A stretch of 64,000 nt of DNA, taken from JAHELQ01 sp964491915 (GTDB taxonomy: Bacteria; Acidobacteriota; Aminicenantia; UBA2199). The translations under genes and the position numbers were made by a program. The notes under the pieces were generated by a model. The model did no database searches and had not been told where the DNA came from. It worked only from the letters and a program-made list of their open reading frames with translations. Location of the stretch: contig CAZBHS010000005.1 in NCBI GenBank assembly GCA_964491915.1, positions 98,512 through 162,511 on the forward strand, read 5' to 3'. Below are positions 9,127-19,282 of this stretch, one piece after another (the stretch's first letter is position 1; each line of letters begins with the position of its first letter).

Positions 9127-10419
9127 TCATTCTGCGAGGGAAACTTCCAGGATTAGGATATCCTCCAGTTTTTGGTTGGGGAAGATTGTACCGTCTTTTT
9201 CGTAGCGCTTCCATTGACTGTTGGCGATGTAGAAGAGATGGTCGTCTACCAGGACACCGAGGGTGGGTTCGTCGAAATGTGGATTGTCGCGCTCCAGGAT
9301 CCGGACCCTTTCGACTTTTTTGAATTCTTTGTCCAGGAAGAATTGACTCACTCTCATGGGGGTCACACCGTTCTGAATGCCCACCAGGCTATTGTTGTAA
9401 AAATAAAGTCCGTCGATTCCCACCAGCGGCGCTTCCATCGAGTGCTCGATCTTCCAGAGGATCTTCTTCTCGATAGTATCGACCACATAAACGCCGCTAC
9501 CGTACTCTTCAATAAAGAGATAGTTGCCGTCCGGGGAAAAGTCCAGGCCCTGGAGTGAGTAAAAGGAATCGCTGGCGATGATAGCTTCGAGCTTCCCTGT
9601 CGGCGGATGATAGCGATAGACAATGTTTGCCGAGCTGTCGGTGGCATAGACATCGCCATTGGGATGGATCGCCAGGTCTCCCAGCATATGATTTCCCTCT
9701 TGGCGCAATACTTTTTTACCGACACATTGGCCGGTCTCGAGATTGAAGCCCACAATCGCTGTTCGCCCTTTGTATTCCGGTTTGTATCCGGTCATATGGG
9801 GAATGGCCACAGTGGTGATCCACAATAACCTGCGTTTGGAATCGATTTTCAAGCCCATCACCGCGTCCAGCCCGTCTTTGCCGGTTGTGACAAAATCTTG
9901 TAGCTCTCCCTTCTTGTCTCGCCGTAGAATCTTCCGGTGATGCACACTTCCAATATAAAAGCATCCGGCCTTCGGATCAAATGCAATGGATTCCGGGTGC
10001 ACATCCCGTTGCTTGATAACGAACGCGGTTCGGCTATTGAGCACCGGCCTCCGTAGAGCCTCCGCGGCAGCGACAACCGCTTTGAATTCCGGGAGCGGTT
10101 GCAACCATTTAAAATAAGGGTCTGCGACAATTTTTTCAGAGGCGTAGAGGGGCAACGTTTTCTTCAAAGACAGCAGCGTGTTTTTTTGGTCTTTGTTCAA
10201 CGAATAAGCGACGGAGAGATTGTACATCACCACCCGGTTGTAAGGCCTGAGTCGTTCCAATTCACGGTATAAATTCAGAAAACGCTTATAATCTTTTACT
10301 TTGTAAGCTTTCTGAGCCTCGGTATACAATTCGCCCGGAGTTTTTTTCGATTGGGCCGGGAGACATGTCACTCCCAAAATAACCAGCAGTAAAAACGCTT
10401 TTAGTAACATTCCTCTCAT
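9127..10419 (-). CDS. Secreted SMP-30/YVTN-like beta-propeller protein with N-terminal TPR
   Basis: About 430 residues. A signal peptide (MRGMLLKAFLLLVILG to CLPAQS) is followed by a TPR-like pair of helices (LYTEAQKAYKVKDYKRFLNL, VVMYNLSVAYSLN). From about residue 130 there are propeller strands of the SMP-30/gluconolactonase kind: VHPESIAFDPKAGCFYIGS, DLAIHPNGDVYATDSSANIV and LQGLDFSPDGNYLFIEEYGS. Metal-ligand residues of true gluconolactonases could not be confirmed, so it may be a binding rather than catalytic protein. I chose the start at 10419 because GGAG lies about seven bases upstream; an ATG seven codons earlier has no such site. It is transcribed on its own. Confidence 0.75.
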   Translation of the reverse strand: MRGMLLKAFLLLVILGVTCLPAQSKKTPGELYTEAQKAYKVKDYKRFLNLYRELERLRPYNRVVMYNLSVAYSLNKDQKNTLLSLKKTLPLYASEKIVADPYFKWLQPLPEFKAVVAAAEALRRPVLNSRTAFVIKQRDVHPESIAFDPKAGCFYIGSVHHRKILRRDKKGELQDFVTTGKDGLDAVMGLKIDSKRRLLWITTVAIPHMTGYKPEYKGRTAIVGFNLETGQCVGKKVLRQEGNHMLGDLAIHPNGDVYATDSSANIVYRYHPPTGKLEAIIASDSFYSLQGLDFSPDGNYLFIEEYGSGVYVVDTIEKKILWKIEHSMEAPLVGIDGLYFYNNSLVGIQNGVTPMRVSQFFLDKEFKKVERVRILERDNPHFDEPTLGVLVDDHLFYIANSQWKRYEKDGTIFPNQKLEDILILEVSLAE

Positions 10420-10504
10420 GATCACGCTCCGCAGATGCAATCATAACATTCAAAGAACGAAAAAACAACGCTATAAATTATTACTTTATTTATAAACCAG
10501 TTTT

Positions 10505-10513
10505 TGTTATAAT
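10505..10513 (+). promoter_or_regulatory. Extended -10 promoter of the transaldolase gene
   Basis: TGTTATAAT, with TATAAT at 10508-10513, 22 bases before the start codon. GGAGG follows at 10524-10528. Confidence 0.5.
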
Positions 10514-10535
10514 GTTGATTCGCGGAGGTAAATGA

Positions 10536-11180
10536 ATGAAAATATTTTTGGATACAGCCAATGTCGATGAAATCAAACAGGGCATTGAATATGGAATCGT
10601 AGATGGAGTGACCACAAATCCCTCTTTGGTGGCTAGAGAAGGTAAAGGCTTTCTTCCACTGATCAAAGAAATCATTTCGATCGTACCGGGTCCGGTTTCT
10701 GTGGAAGTCACAGCCACCGATGCCGACGGCATGATAAAGGAAGCGAAAGAATACGCCAAAATTTCGGAAAACGTCGTCATCAAGGTTCCCATTAACTTAG
10801 AAGGATTGAAGGTAATCAAAAAATTATCGGGTCAGAACATCAAAACGAATTGCACCCTGATTTTCTCTCCTTCGCAGGCATTATTGGCGGCAAAGGCCGG
10901 CGCCACCTATGTCTCTCCTTTCGTCGGTAGAATCGACGATATTTCCGGCAGTGGTATGGAATTAGTCGAAACTATCTCCCAGATCTTCGACAACTACTCC
11001 ATCGAAACAGAAATCATCGTTGCCAGCATTCGCCACCCTCTCCACTTTGTACAGTCGGCTATGATCGGTGCGGATGTCGCGACGATCCCACTCTCTACAT
11101 TCAGCAAATTATTGAATCACCCACTCACAGACATTGGGATGGAGAAATTTTTAAAAGATTGGGAGAAGGTCGCCAAATAA
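10536..11180 (+). CDS. talC: Transaldolase / fructose-6-phosphate aldolase (short TalC type)
   Basis: 214 residues, the full length of the short transaldolase family. The N-terminal FLDTANVDEI, the GVTTNPSL loop and the Schiff-base lysine K83 in VVIKVP are all present, as are CTLIFSPSQALLAAKAGA and VGRIDD. It would move dihydroxyacetone units between sugar phosphates in the non-oxidative pentose phosphate pathway, or act as fructose-6-phosphate aldolase; sequence alone does not separate the two. GGAGG lies upstream. The tamB-like gene begins about 10 bases after the stop codon, so it may be read through from here. Confidence 0.92.
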   Translation: MKIFLDTANVDEIKQGIEYGIVDGVTTNPSLVAREGKGFLPLIKEIISIVPGPVSVEVTATDADGMIKEAKEYAKISENVVIKVPINLEGLKVIKKLSGQNIKTNCTLIFSPSQALLAAKAGATYVSPFVGRIDDISGSGMELVETISQIFDNYSIETEIIVASIRHPLHFVQSAMIGADVATIPLSTFSKLLNHPLTDIGMEKFLKDWEKVAK

Positions 11181-11190
11181 GAACAATACA

Positions 11191-14100
11191 GTGTCGCGTA
11201 AATTAAAGATCTTCATTTCTTTTTTTTTATACTTTTTGTCCTGATAGCTTTAGCGTATGGGATCAAACTGTATGTATTCCAGGAAATTAACGAAAAGTTA
11301 GAGAGAAAGATCAAGTTTTCCGATCTCTCTCTCTCTCTCTTTCCCCCAGGCCTAAACATAAAAGACATCAAAAACTTCCCCATCAATCACGACAATATCG
11401 TTTCATTCGAGCGTGCTAGCGTTGGAATTCCCTTTTCATCAATTTTTTCAAAAAATAAACGCTTAGACCTCACCATCATCCGTCCCAGAATTATCATTAG
11501 CAGTAAAACGCTACGCCGGCAGAAGAAACCGTCTGCGCAACAAAAATTGCCCTTCAAAATCAACAGAATCTTCATCCAGGACGGAGAATTTTTTTATAAC
11601 GAAAAAAAACTCAATATTACGATCCTAAAATTGAATGTCCGCTCGCAAGAGACAGCAAACGACGCCCCATACCAAATCGAATCGCCGCACTTAAAATTGA
11701 GGTTTCCGATTAGCGGCGACATTGTGACGCTAGAAGGACAAGTCAAAGCGGAAGTGGTGGAAAAAGACGACCACTACAGGATCACCAGATTCCAATGGGA
11801 TACCCAAATTCTAAAGATCAAAGCCAATGGGAAGGTGCACAAAAACGGCGGTTTCGAACTAAAGGCGTTCGCCCAGGACGACCCCTGGCAAGTCATCGAA
11901 CCCATTATCGGCTCAATAGCTCCCAGAGGCTACATCTATAGCAGCGCCCGAATCAATAAGACTGGGGATAATCCGTTGATTGTCGAGGGGAGATTTAGAT
12001 TTAACAATGTCGCCATCGATGAAGAGGAGTTTGAAGACTTCACCGGAATAGTGCGTTACAACGCCGATACAAAAGACCTCACTTTAAACAGCCGTATTTT
12101 CTCCGGTCCAACGGAATCTCGCCTTAAAGTCAATTCCCACCCGGGTTTGGTAACGGTTTCCCTAAAAAACATGAAAGCCGACAAACTCTGTAAAGTCATT
12201 GATATTTATGATGACGTCCCACTGGGTGGGATCCTGAAAACAGCCGATATAAAAATCCGCGGCCGTGAGATCGAGGGAACCGCGGAAGTCGATTCCGACG
12301 AAACGAACCAAACTGATTTCAAAATAAAAGGGAATCTCGATTTCTCATTCAATTCCAAGAGCAAGCAGACACGCTTCCATTCCGATTATCTGGAAACCGA
12401 GATGGGTACATTTTCAATCACAGGTTTGATAAAACCGAAGCAGAAATTTCTATCTATCAATCTAGCCGCCAATCTTTTCGAATTGAAACAATTGCATGAC
12501 TATACGTCATTTTTTGCCGATCTCGACCTGGACACCTGGAATCTCAACCAGGGAAACGGCACCCTAACCCTTGATTTAAGAAAGAACGGCAAATCCCTGA
12601 ACTTCGATTGCCGACTGGACTTCAAAAACTTCTATTCAGGCCGGGAACCCATCGCCTCACTAACTGGAAAGCTTCAAGCAAAGGACAGTATCATAGAGGG
12701 CGACTTCGATGTCGTCGATCCGAGTCTCAGTGGAAAGGCGGGAATTTTCGTAGATAAAAAGGGAACCACGATTCGTTTCAGTGAATTGAAAGGCGAAAGC
12801 GCTAAGATATTCAATATCCTGAACCTGGATATTCCATTGGAAGGGGAAATCACCGGAACAGCCAGTTATTCAAACCCGGCGGGGAAAAAACTCCCACTCA
12901 TCGAAGGAGAATTCCAATCACCGCTGGCCACCTTCACTATATTCAACTTCCAGCAGGCAAAGGGCTCGTTTAAGAGCGATACCAAATCAGTCTCCCTGGA
13001 CAATTTGGAATTTCTTTACCACAAGGGCAAAGGAAACGCGGACATATTTCTCGATTACCAAAACCTAAAGTACAAAGTGAAAGCAGACATCATGGGAATC
13101 GACCTGATGGATATGACCGGCCAAATTAGAGGCAGCGGCGATATAAATCTATCCGGTAGCGGCGCGTTCGAAACGGATCCGATCGAAGTGGACTATAGGA
13201 TGCACAATGTGTTGTACTTCGAAGATAGATCATTTGATGTGTCGGCGAAGGCCAGGATCTTCACCAATTTTTCCGACTTCAACATAGAATCCTCAGGTGA
13301 GTTGGTAACCGCCAACACCAGGTCCCCGCTCAGCATTATTTTTAAGAAAGAAACCGACCGATACACCGGCTCTTTCAACTTAAAACTCAAAGATATCAAT
13401 CAACTCACCCCCTGGAAGAACAATACCGGCGAGATGGACCTGGACGGCCAAATCTTGACTGACCGGCAAGGGAGAATCAACTTGCGCGGCCTGGCTACAT
13501 TCCATGGTAAAGCGCTGGCATTCCCCAATTTCTCCCATGCCTTGACAGACTTTCAAGGTTTTGTTACCTTTCAAGACGGAAAATTCTCATTAAAATCGCT
13601 ACAAGGGAAAATGGGAGAAGGGAAAGTTGAAGGGAATGGCTTTGTGGAGGTCAGCGACGGAGTGTTGAAGAACTTGCTCTTAAGCTTTTCAGGGAAAGAG
13701 ATGACGCTCTACCCCATGGATAGGGCCTCTTGCACGCTGAATGCCGACTTGAACATAAAATATCGGGACAAACGGCTATTGCTACAAGGTAACCTGAATT
13801 TTTTATCGGCTCTGTGGGAGCGGGAAATAGACGAAGGCATCTCGTTTTATACAAATCCCGAGATATCATCGGAAGAATCAAAAATTATGGATATGCTGGA
13901 TTTCGACCTCAAATTGTCGGGCAACGGCGATATCCGCATGATTAATAGTTTCGGCAATATCAGCGGAAATTTCGATCTCTATCTAACCGGAACCCCTGGA
14001 TATCCGGTTATCACCGGGACAATCCAGAGTCGCCAGGGCGAGGTCTACTTCTCCGACCGCAAATTCAATCTGATTAAAGCCAAATTGGTGTTTAACAATA

Positions 14101-14612
14101 AATATGCAATCGACCCCATCCTGCACATGCAATCGGAAAGCTTCATAAAAAATTACCGCATTAAATTCAACGTCAATGGAACCGCCTCCCAGCCAAAACC
14201 CATATTCCAATCATCGCCGCCCCTACCGCAACAAGACATCCTGGCATTGATCTCTTTGGGTGAACTATTCAAACGGCCCGCCTCCTCGGAAATGAGTTCT
14301 CAAATCGGCAGCACTGGGCTCGCCACTACGGCTTTGATCGAAAGAATCCAGAAACGGGCAAAAAAATTCGGTATCGATATCTTGAAACTTGATCCCATTA
14401 TAGCCGGGACTTCGCGAGAGGGCGCTTCCCGCCTCACGGTGGGAACCAACATCGCAAAGGGAGTGATCCTGGTTTACTCGACAAACATTTCCAATGTCAG
14501 ACAAGAAATTTATTACATTCAATATCAACTCTCCCCCTCCCTCTCTTTGATCGGAATGCGGAATGAAGACGGTCGTTTTAGCCTGGACCTCCGTTTCAGG
14601 AAAAGGAATTGA
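11191..14612 (+). CDS. tamB: TamB/AsmA-like inner-membrane-anchored protein, start out of frame across a T9 run
   Basis: The long open frame (about 1,136 codons from 11202) ends with a clear TamB (DUF490) domain: RQGEVYFSDRKFNLIKAKLV, LPQQDILALISLGELF, SRLTVGTNIAKGVILVYSTN. The middle is repetitive beta-strand sequence, as expected for the lipid-conducting groove of TamB, which spans the periplasm and works with an Omp85 partner. The next gene encodes that partner. The frame is open from 11202 but has no ATG/GTG/TTG there. A GTG at 11191 (VSRKLKIFIS) is one base out of frame. Adding one T to the T9 run at 11220-11228 joins it to FILFVLIALAYGIKLYVFQE and makes a good N-terminal membrane anchor. 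Either the assembly lost a T or the tract is a real frameshift switch. Confidence 0.85.
11220..11228 (+). repeat. T9 homopolymer at the tamB frameshift
   Basis: Nine T at the exact point where the GTG-initiated frame must shift by -1 (one extra T) to enter the long tamB frame. Confidence 0.8.
11325..11340 (+). repeat. (CT)8 dinucleotide repeat inside tamB
   Basis: Eight CT units coding for Leu-Ser repeats near the N-terminus of the TamB-like protein. In this assembly the repeat keeps the frame; gain or loss of one unit would break it. Confidence 0.9.
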
Positions 14613-14613
14613 C

Positions 14614-17301
14614 ATGAGACGAATCGCATTGCTATTGTTGCTCCTACCGATTATACTCTCGGCGACATCGCTGCAAAGTTATAAGATAAAAAATATCTAC
14701 CTTCAATTCGATAACGAAGCGGCTGCCAAAGACACGGAAAACTACCGCTCTCTGATCAATTGCCTGGCGGGGGATCCGTTCAATTACCGTAAAATCCGGC
14801 AGAGTATGGAAAACCTCTACAAAACAGACTCCTTCGAAAACATTGAAATAAAAGTCGAAAAATTAGCGAACAAAGAGCTCAACCTCTATTTTTTCCTGAA
14901 ATTGAAATGGCGGATCAAAGATATAAAAATTAAAGAAAAATCTCCATTTAAAAAAAGCAAAATCCGCAAAGCCATATTTTCCTTACAAAAGAACACCTCC
15001 TTTGACAATTCCAAATTAGAAACAGCCGTCGAAGAGATTAGAAACTTCTTCCAGGGCCGCGGCTATTATAATCCCATCATTCATCACTCGTTGGAAAAAG
15101 ATCCGGCTACGTCCTCATTGGTCATTAAATTTGACATTGAAAACGGATCGATGACCCGGATCAACTCAATTGATTTCAAGGTCAACAACCCGGAATACAA
15201 ACAATATATCGCCCGTTTTTTCAATGTAAACCAATACAAACCCCTGGACATTCAAAAAAAAATAGAGAAACTCAGAGTTGAGTTAAAAAAGCGGAAATAC
15301 TACTTTCCCGAAATCAATTTAACAGAAAATTTTTTAAATAGCGACAAATCATCGGTTGACATTATCATCGATGTAAACCTCGGTTATCAATATATCTTCA
15401 AGTTTGCCGGCATGAAGGAAAAAATCGACTTGATCGCCACGGTCTGGTCGCGTAAAGTGTTCGAAAAGTGGGCGGAACGGGAAAGCAAGGCGAGAATACT
15501 GGACCACCTCAAGAACAAAGGCTTTCTCGATGCCACGGTCGAATCGAAGATCGAAGTGATAGATTCCCAAAAATTGATTACCTTTACAGTAAACAAAAAC
15601 CAGAAATACATCCTCGGCCGCATTTCGTTCTCCGGCAACACATCAATACCCACAACCAAACTCAAGGAAATCGTGACCAGCGACGAGCATGTCTACGACC
15701 GGGTGTTCAACCTCAGGGCCGATAATCTGCAAATAGACCTGGAAGTATTGAAACTATTTTATTATTCCAACGGCTTCCCGTTTATTAAAATCAATATGAT
15801 CCCGAATTTTGTCGATAATATCGCCAATATAAGATTTCAGATCCAGGAAGGGAAAAAGGTCGGCATCGAATCGATTTTGTTCAAGGGCAACACCCAGTTT
15901 TCATCTAAAGAATTAGCCTCCCATATCAAAACCAAAGTCAACGGCCCCTATGTGGAGCAACCATTCACCAACGACATCCAGAGAATACGGGATTTGTACC
16001 TGGACCAGGGATACCCTGACATCAAGATAAAGGCTGAAGTTTCTCCCGGTACAAACAAATCCATCTTGCTCACTATCCAGGAGGGCACCCGCTTCATGAT
16101 GGGAGACCTGATTGTCTTTGGAGCGTCTTCTTCACAAAAAAAATTAATCGAGAGCCTATTCCCCATACGACGACAAAATCCCTACAACCAATCGAATATC
16201 GCCCAATTCCGAACCGAGATAGAAAACAGTTCCATCTTCAGCGACTTGAAAATCGATACCATCCGGCGGGGAAACCATAGTATGGACGTCATCGTGAAGG
16301 TGACACCCAATCGCAGCACATTTTACGGCTTTGGTATCGGGTGGGAAAACAGTCGCGGTCTTCGGGGCTCAGCCCGCTGGACCTTTGAATACCAGGAACA
16401 AAACATTTTCAATACCTATTCCACTTTTGCCGCCCTATTTCAGATCGGAACAAAAGAAGACAGAATCGGCATCTCATACGAATCCCCCTATTTTTTCCGA
16501 CGGAGATTGAACTCCTCGCTACTCATCTGGAACGAGAACGAAACCTACCCCAGCTATAAATTCAACCGCCAGGGAATTGGAGAATCCTTGAGTAAACGAC
16601 TCACCTCCAATTCCTATATCATGGCATCCTTGAAATGGTACCGTACAACCCTCAAAGAGCTGGAAGTCACAGAATCCGGCGTTGACCAGATAGACAACCC
16701 CTTCGACACCACGGCGTTTTCATTGGCCTATATCATAGAAAACCGCGACGATCCATTTAATCCTAGCACCGGGGAATTCTTTTCTTCCAACATTAAAATC
16801 GGTTTCCCATTGTTGGAAAAAGATTACTCTTTTTTCAAATTCCTGTGGAGCTATCAGAAAAACTTCAGATTCCTGAAACGGGGTTCGCTGGCATTTTCGG
16901 TTCGCAATGGGTTTGCCGCCGGCGACATGTCGATCACCGAACGCTTCTTCGCTGGAGGTATCCACACCTTCAGAGGCACTTACAATGATCGGCTGGGGCC
17001 AATCGACCCGGAGACCCATGAACCCAGAGGAGGAAACGCGCTGGTGCTGTTCAATATCGAAGCCACCTTCCCCCTGGAAGTATTCCCTATCAACGGCCTC
17101 TATTATTGTATTTTCGCCGATGTGGGGAACGTGTTTTGGCGAGCCAGCGATTTTGACATCAACAAGGTGGAACGGGCAATCGGATTCGGCATCAAATACA
17201 GAACACCCCTCGGCCCCCTGCGCCTCGACTTTGCCTACAATCTCAGGGAACTGGCAGAAAACAACTTTCTCATCCATATAGGAATCGGCAATGTCTTATA
17301 A
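14614..17301 (+). CDS. bamA: BamA/Omp85 outer-membrane assembly protein
   Basis: 895 residues. A signal peptide (MRRIALLLLLLPIILSATS) is followed by about five POTRA domains over residues 20-540; recognisable repeats include NKGFLDATVESKIEV with ISFSGNTSIPTTKLKEIV, and ESILFKGNTQFSSKELASHI with LYLDQGYPDIKIKAEV. The C-terminal third is a 16-strand barrel with AGGIHTFRGTYNDRLGP, the RGF/Y-type motif on barrel strand 13, and it ends in a beta-signal-like strand. It inserts outer-membrane proteins, or pairs with the TamB-like protein as a TamA. Start 14614 is chosen for its AAGGA site and signal peptide; the 17 extra codons upstream overlap tamB and lack both. It overlaps the SurA-like gene by 11 bases. 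Confidence 0.93.
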   Translation: MRRIALLLLLLPIILSATSLQSYKIKNIYLQFDNEAAAKDTENYRSLINCLAGDPFNYRKIRQSMENLYKTDSFENIEIKVEKLANKELNLYFFLKLKWRIKDIKIKEKSPFKKSKIRKAIFSLQKNTSFDNSKLETAVEEIRNFFQGRGYYNPIIHHSLEKDPATSSLVIKFDIENGSMTRINSIDFKVNNPEYKQYIARFFNVNQYKPLDIQKKIEKLRVELKKRKYYFPEINLTENFLNSDKSSVDIIIDVNLGYQYIFKFAGMKEKIDLIATVWSRKVFEKWAERESKARILDHLKNKGFLDATVESKIEVIDSQKLITFTVNKNQKYILGRISFSGNTSIPTTKLKEIVTSDEHVYDRVFNLRADNLQIDLEVLKLFYYSNGFPFIKINMIPNFVDNIANIRFQIQEGKKVGIESILFKGNTQFSSKELASHIKTKVNGPYVEQPFTNDIQRIRDLYLDQGYPDIKIKAEVSPGTNKSILLTIQEGTRFMMGDLIVFGASSSQKKLIESLFPIRRQNPYNQSNIAQFRTEIENSSIFSDLKIDTIRRGNHSMDVIVKVTPNRSTFYGFGIGWENSRGLRGSARWTFEYQEQNIFNTYSTFAALFQIGTKEDRIGISYESPYFFRRRLNSSLLIWNENETYPSYKFNRQGIGESLSKRLTSNSYIMASLKWYRTTLKELEVTESGVDQIDNPFDTTAFSLAYIIENRDDPFNPSTGEFFSSNIKIGFPLLEKDYSFFKFLWSYQKNFRFLKRGSLAFSVRNGFAAGDMSITERFFAGGIHTFRGTYNDRLGPIDPETHEPRGGNALVLFNIEATFPLEVFPINGLYYCIFADVGNVFWRASDFDINKVERAIGFGIKYRTPLGPLRLDFAYNLRELAENNFLIHIGIGNVL

Positions 17302-17959
17302 AATAGTTCAGATCATAGGTGTTTTTTTCTTAATAACCATCCTGACATTACCCGTGTACGCCCAAGAACCTCAGGTAAGACTTGTAAGTATCGATAAAAT
17401 CGCAGCAGTGGTGAATGATGAAATCATCACATTGACCGACATCGACAAATACATCCAGATATACCCTGTCTTCCGCTCCGTTGAAGAATCGGAAGATTAT
17501 CTGTATGAACGGGTTCTCAAAGAATTAATCCACAACAAGGCTGTGTCGCTTGAATACCAGAGTCAATTCATCCTGACAGACGAGGATTATGAAAAGATCC
17601 AAACCCAGGTTGTGAAAAAAGCCGGCTCATTTCAGAACCTAATGCAGATACTCAAATCATTCGACATGGAATGGCAGGATTTCAAAGAATTTATCAGGGA
17701 AAAAGTCATCTTCGAAAAGGTGGTGCGTGAAAACTTTCAGATGAAGATCACCGTCCAGTTCAAAGAAATCGAGGAGTTTTACAACCAGGTTTATTTGCCC
17801 ACCCAGAAAAAGCTCAACCTCCAACCCCGCTCAATCATCGAAATGGCCCCCCTGATAGAGATGCACCTCCGAAAAATCAGTACAACCGCAAGTCTTTCCG
17901 GCTGGTTGCAGGAAGTGATGACCTCATATAGAGTCTTAAACTTGCTAAAGGAAGAGTAA
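17291..17959 (+). CDS. SurA-N-like periplasmic chaperone without PPIase domain
   Basis: 222 residues with a signal peptide (MSYKIVQIIGVFFLITILT to VYA). The SurA N-terminal pattern is clear: IDKIAAVVNDEIITLTDIDK, then LYERVLKELIHNKAVSLEY and a long helical segment ending ITVQFKEIEEFYNQVYLP. The parvulin (rotamase) domain that normally follows is missing, so this should be a holdase for unfolded outer-membrane proteins rather than an isomerase. Its start lies inside the end of bamA, which couples chaperone and insertase synthesis and supports the assignment. Confidence 0.88.
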   Translation: MSYKIVQIIGVFFLITILTLPVYAQEPQVRLVSIDKIAAVVNDEIITLTDIDKYIQIYPVFRSVEESEDYLYERVLKELIHNKAVSLEYQSQFILTDEDYEKIQTQVVKKAGSFQNLMQILKSFDMEWQDFKEFIREKVIFEKVVRENFQMKITVQFKEIEEFYNQVYLPTQKKLNLQPRSIIEMAPLIEMHLRKISTTASLSGWLQEVMTSYRVLNLLKEE

Positions 17960-17973
17960 AACGAGGAGTGAAA

Positions 17974-18939
17974 ATGAATTTATTTAAGAATATCGAAAAA
18001 AAATGGATCCAGGATATAAAGGTTGGGGACCAACTGGATGAATTCTACAGGATTGTGGAAATCAGTAAAAAATTGAAACGCGACGGCGCTCCGTTCCTGA
18101 CATTGGTCTTGATGGACAAAACCGGACGCGCCCCCGCAAAGGTTTGGGACAACGTTGAAAAATACCAATCTCTGATCCGCGATGGAGAAATTTACCGGGT
18201 AACAGGATTGGTCACTGAATATAAGGGCAAAAAGGAGATACGGGTTGACCGTCTCAACACACCTCCCAATGAAAGCGACATTAATGCGGAAGACTACACT
18301 GAGGAGGCGGCGTTCGACACCGAATCACTCTTCGACAACATGATCGCGTTGGTGAAAAAAAACCTTCAAAACACTCACCTCTTGCAACTGGTGGACATGT
18401 TTGCCGCAGAATACAAAACGACTTTTCAAAACCACTACGGAGCACAGAAGATTCATCACGCTTACCTGGGCGGATTATTGGAGCACACCTATTCCATTGT
18501 CCAATTAGCCGTCAAAATTGCGGATCATTACCGCCTGGATAAAGACATTCTTTTGACAGGAGCATTATTCCATGACGCGGGCAAAATGTTCGAATTCACC
18601 TCAGCGCCAGCGGTAGGTATTACATTGGAAGGGGGGCTTTTGGGACATCTAATCATCGGGAACGATTTATTTACCAAACTGAAAAACAAAATTACCGGCT
18701 TTCCCGAAGAATTGGCAATCATGGTGCGGCACCTCATCATATCCCACCACGGCGAAAAGGAATTCGGCTCTCCGGAAATACCCAAAACCCGTGAAGCTTA
18801 CGCTCTTCATGTAATAGATTTACTGGATTCAAAGATAAAAATCTTTGAACGGATCATCGAAGACGCGGATAAAAACCAGATGTTTTCAGACTATATCCCG
18901 ATATTGGAACGGCGTATTTTTATTCCGGAAGGGGAATGA
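17974..18939 (+). CDS. yhaM: YhaM-like 3'-5' exoribonuclease (OB fold plus HD domain)
   Basis: 321 residues. The first 100 residues form an OB-fold nucleic-acid binding domain (FLTLVLMDKTGRAPAKVWDN, YRVTGLVTEYKGKKEIRV). An HD domain follows with metal ligands in HHAYLGGLLEHTYS and GALFHDAGKMFEF, then GHLIIG and ISHHGEKEFGSP. This is the YhaM/CBF1 arrangement, a Mn-dependent 3'-5' exonuclease on RNA and DNA. The ATG at 17974 has GAGGAG at the right distance; the GTG two codons earlier lies inside that site. It follows the SurA-like gene closely and overlaps the next gene by ATGA. Confidence 0.9.
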   Translation: MNLFKNIEKKWIQDIKVGDQLDEFYRIVEISKKLKRDGAPFLTLVLMDKTGRAPAKVWDNVEKYQSLIRDGEIYRVTGLVTEYKGKKEIRVDRLNTPPNESDINAEDYTEEAAFDTESLFDNMIALVKKNLQNTHLLQLVDMFAAEYKTTFQNHYGAQKIHHAYLGGLLEHTYSIVQLAVKIADHYRLDKDILLTGALFHDAGKMFEFTSAPAVGITLEGGLLGHLIIGNDLFTKLKNKITGFPEELAIMVRHLIISHHGEKEFGSPEIPKTREAYALHVIDLLDSKIKIFERIIEDADKNQMFSDYIPILERRIFIPEGE

Positions 18940-19262
18940 ATGGGAACGGTCCGATGATGCAACAATGCCCATACTGCCGTTCGGAAAATATTCTTCCGTT
19001 TGAGGAGGAGGGGAGCCATAACGGGGATCAAACCTTTATCACCATTTTACTGTCCGCCCTCGCCATCATTGGCACCTATTTCCTGTTCCTGATGATTTCC
19101 TATATCAATTATCCTTTGATGGTTATTATCATGATCGTAGTCATCTCATACATACTCCGGCGCCAGGATAAAAAAAAGAAGAAAAAAATAAAAATCCAGG
19201 CAGATAAAGATTATATCTGCCTGGATTGCAATTCTAATTTCACATTGACAGTAGAACGGTAA
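18936..19262 (+). CDS. Small membrane protein with split zinc ribbon
   Basis: 108 residues. A CPYC knuckle near the N-terminus and a CLDC knuckle near the C-terminus make a zinc-ribbon pair. Between them lie two membrane helices (ITILLSALAIIGTYFLFLMI and YPLMVIIMIVVISYIL) and a Lys-rich stretch. Both knuckles would therefore sit on the cytoplasmic side. The start ATG overlaps the stop of the YhaM-like gene (ATGA), so it belongs to the same operon. Function unknown. Confidence 0.75.
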   Translation: MNGNGPMMQQCPYCRSENILPFEEEGSHNGDQTFITILLSALAIIGTYFLFLMISYINYPLMVIIMIVVISYILRRQDKKKKKKIKIQADKDYICLDCNSNFTLTVER

Positions 19263-19282
19263 CTCCGTTCTTTATTTTATTT
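19254..19282 (+). terminator. Terminator of the tamB-bamA-yhaM operon
   Basis: GAACGG and CCGTTC pair around a TAACT loop, followed by TTTATTTTATTT. The stop codon of the zinc-ribbon gene lies in the hairpin, and the T-rich tail overlaps the end of the opposing gene. Confidence 0.65.

Noticed and set aside
14563..14613. bamA start inside tamB
   Set aside because: The 17 extra codons have no ribosome site, and the signal peptide begins at 14614.
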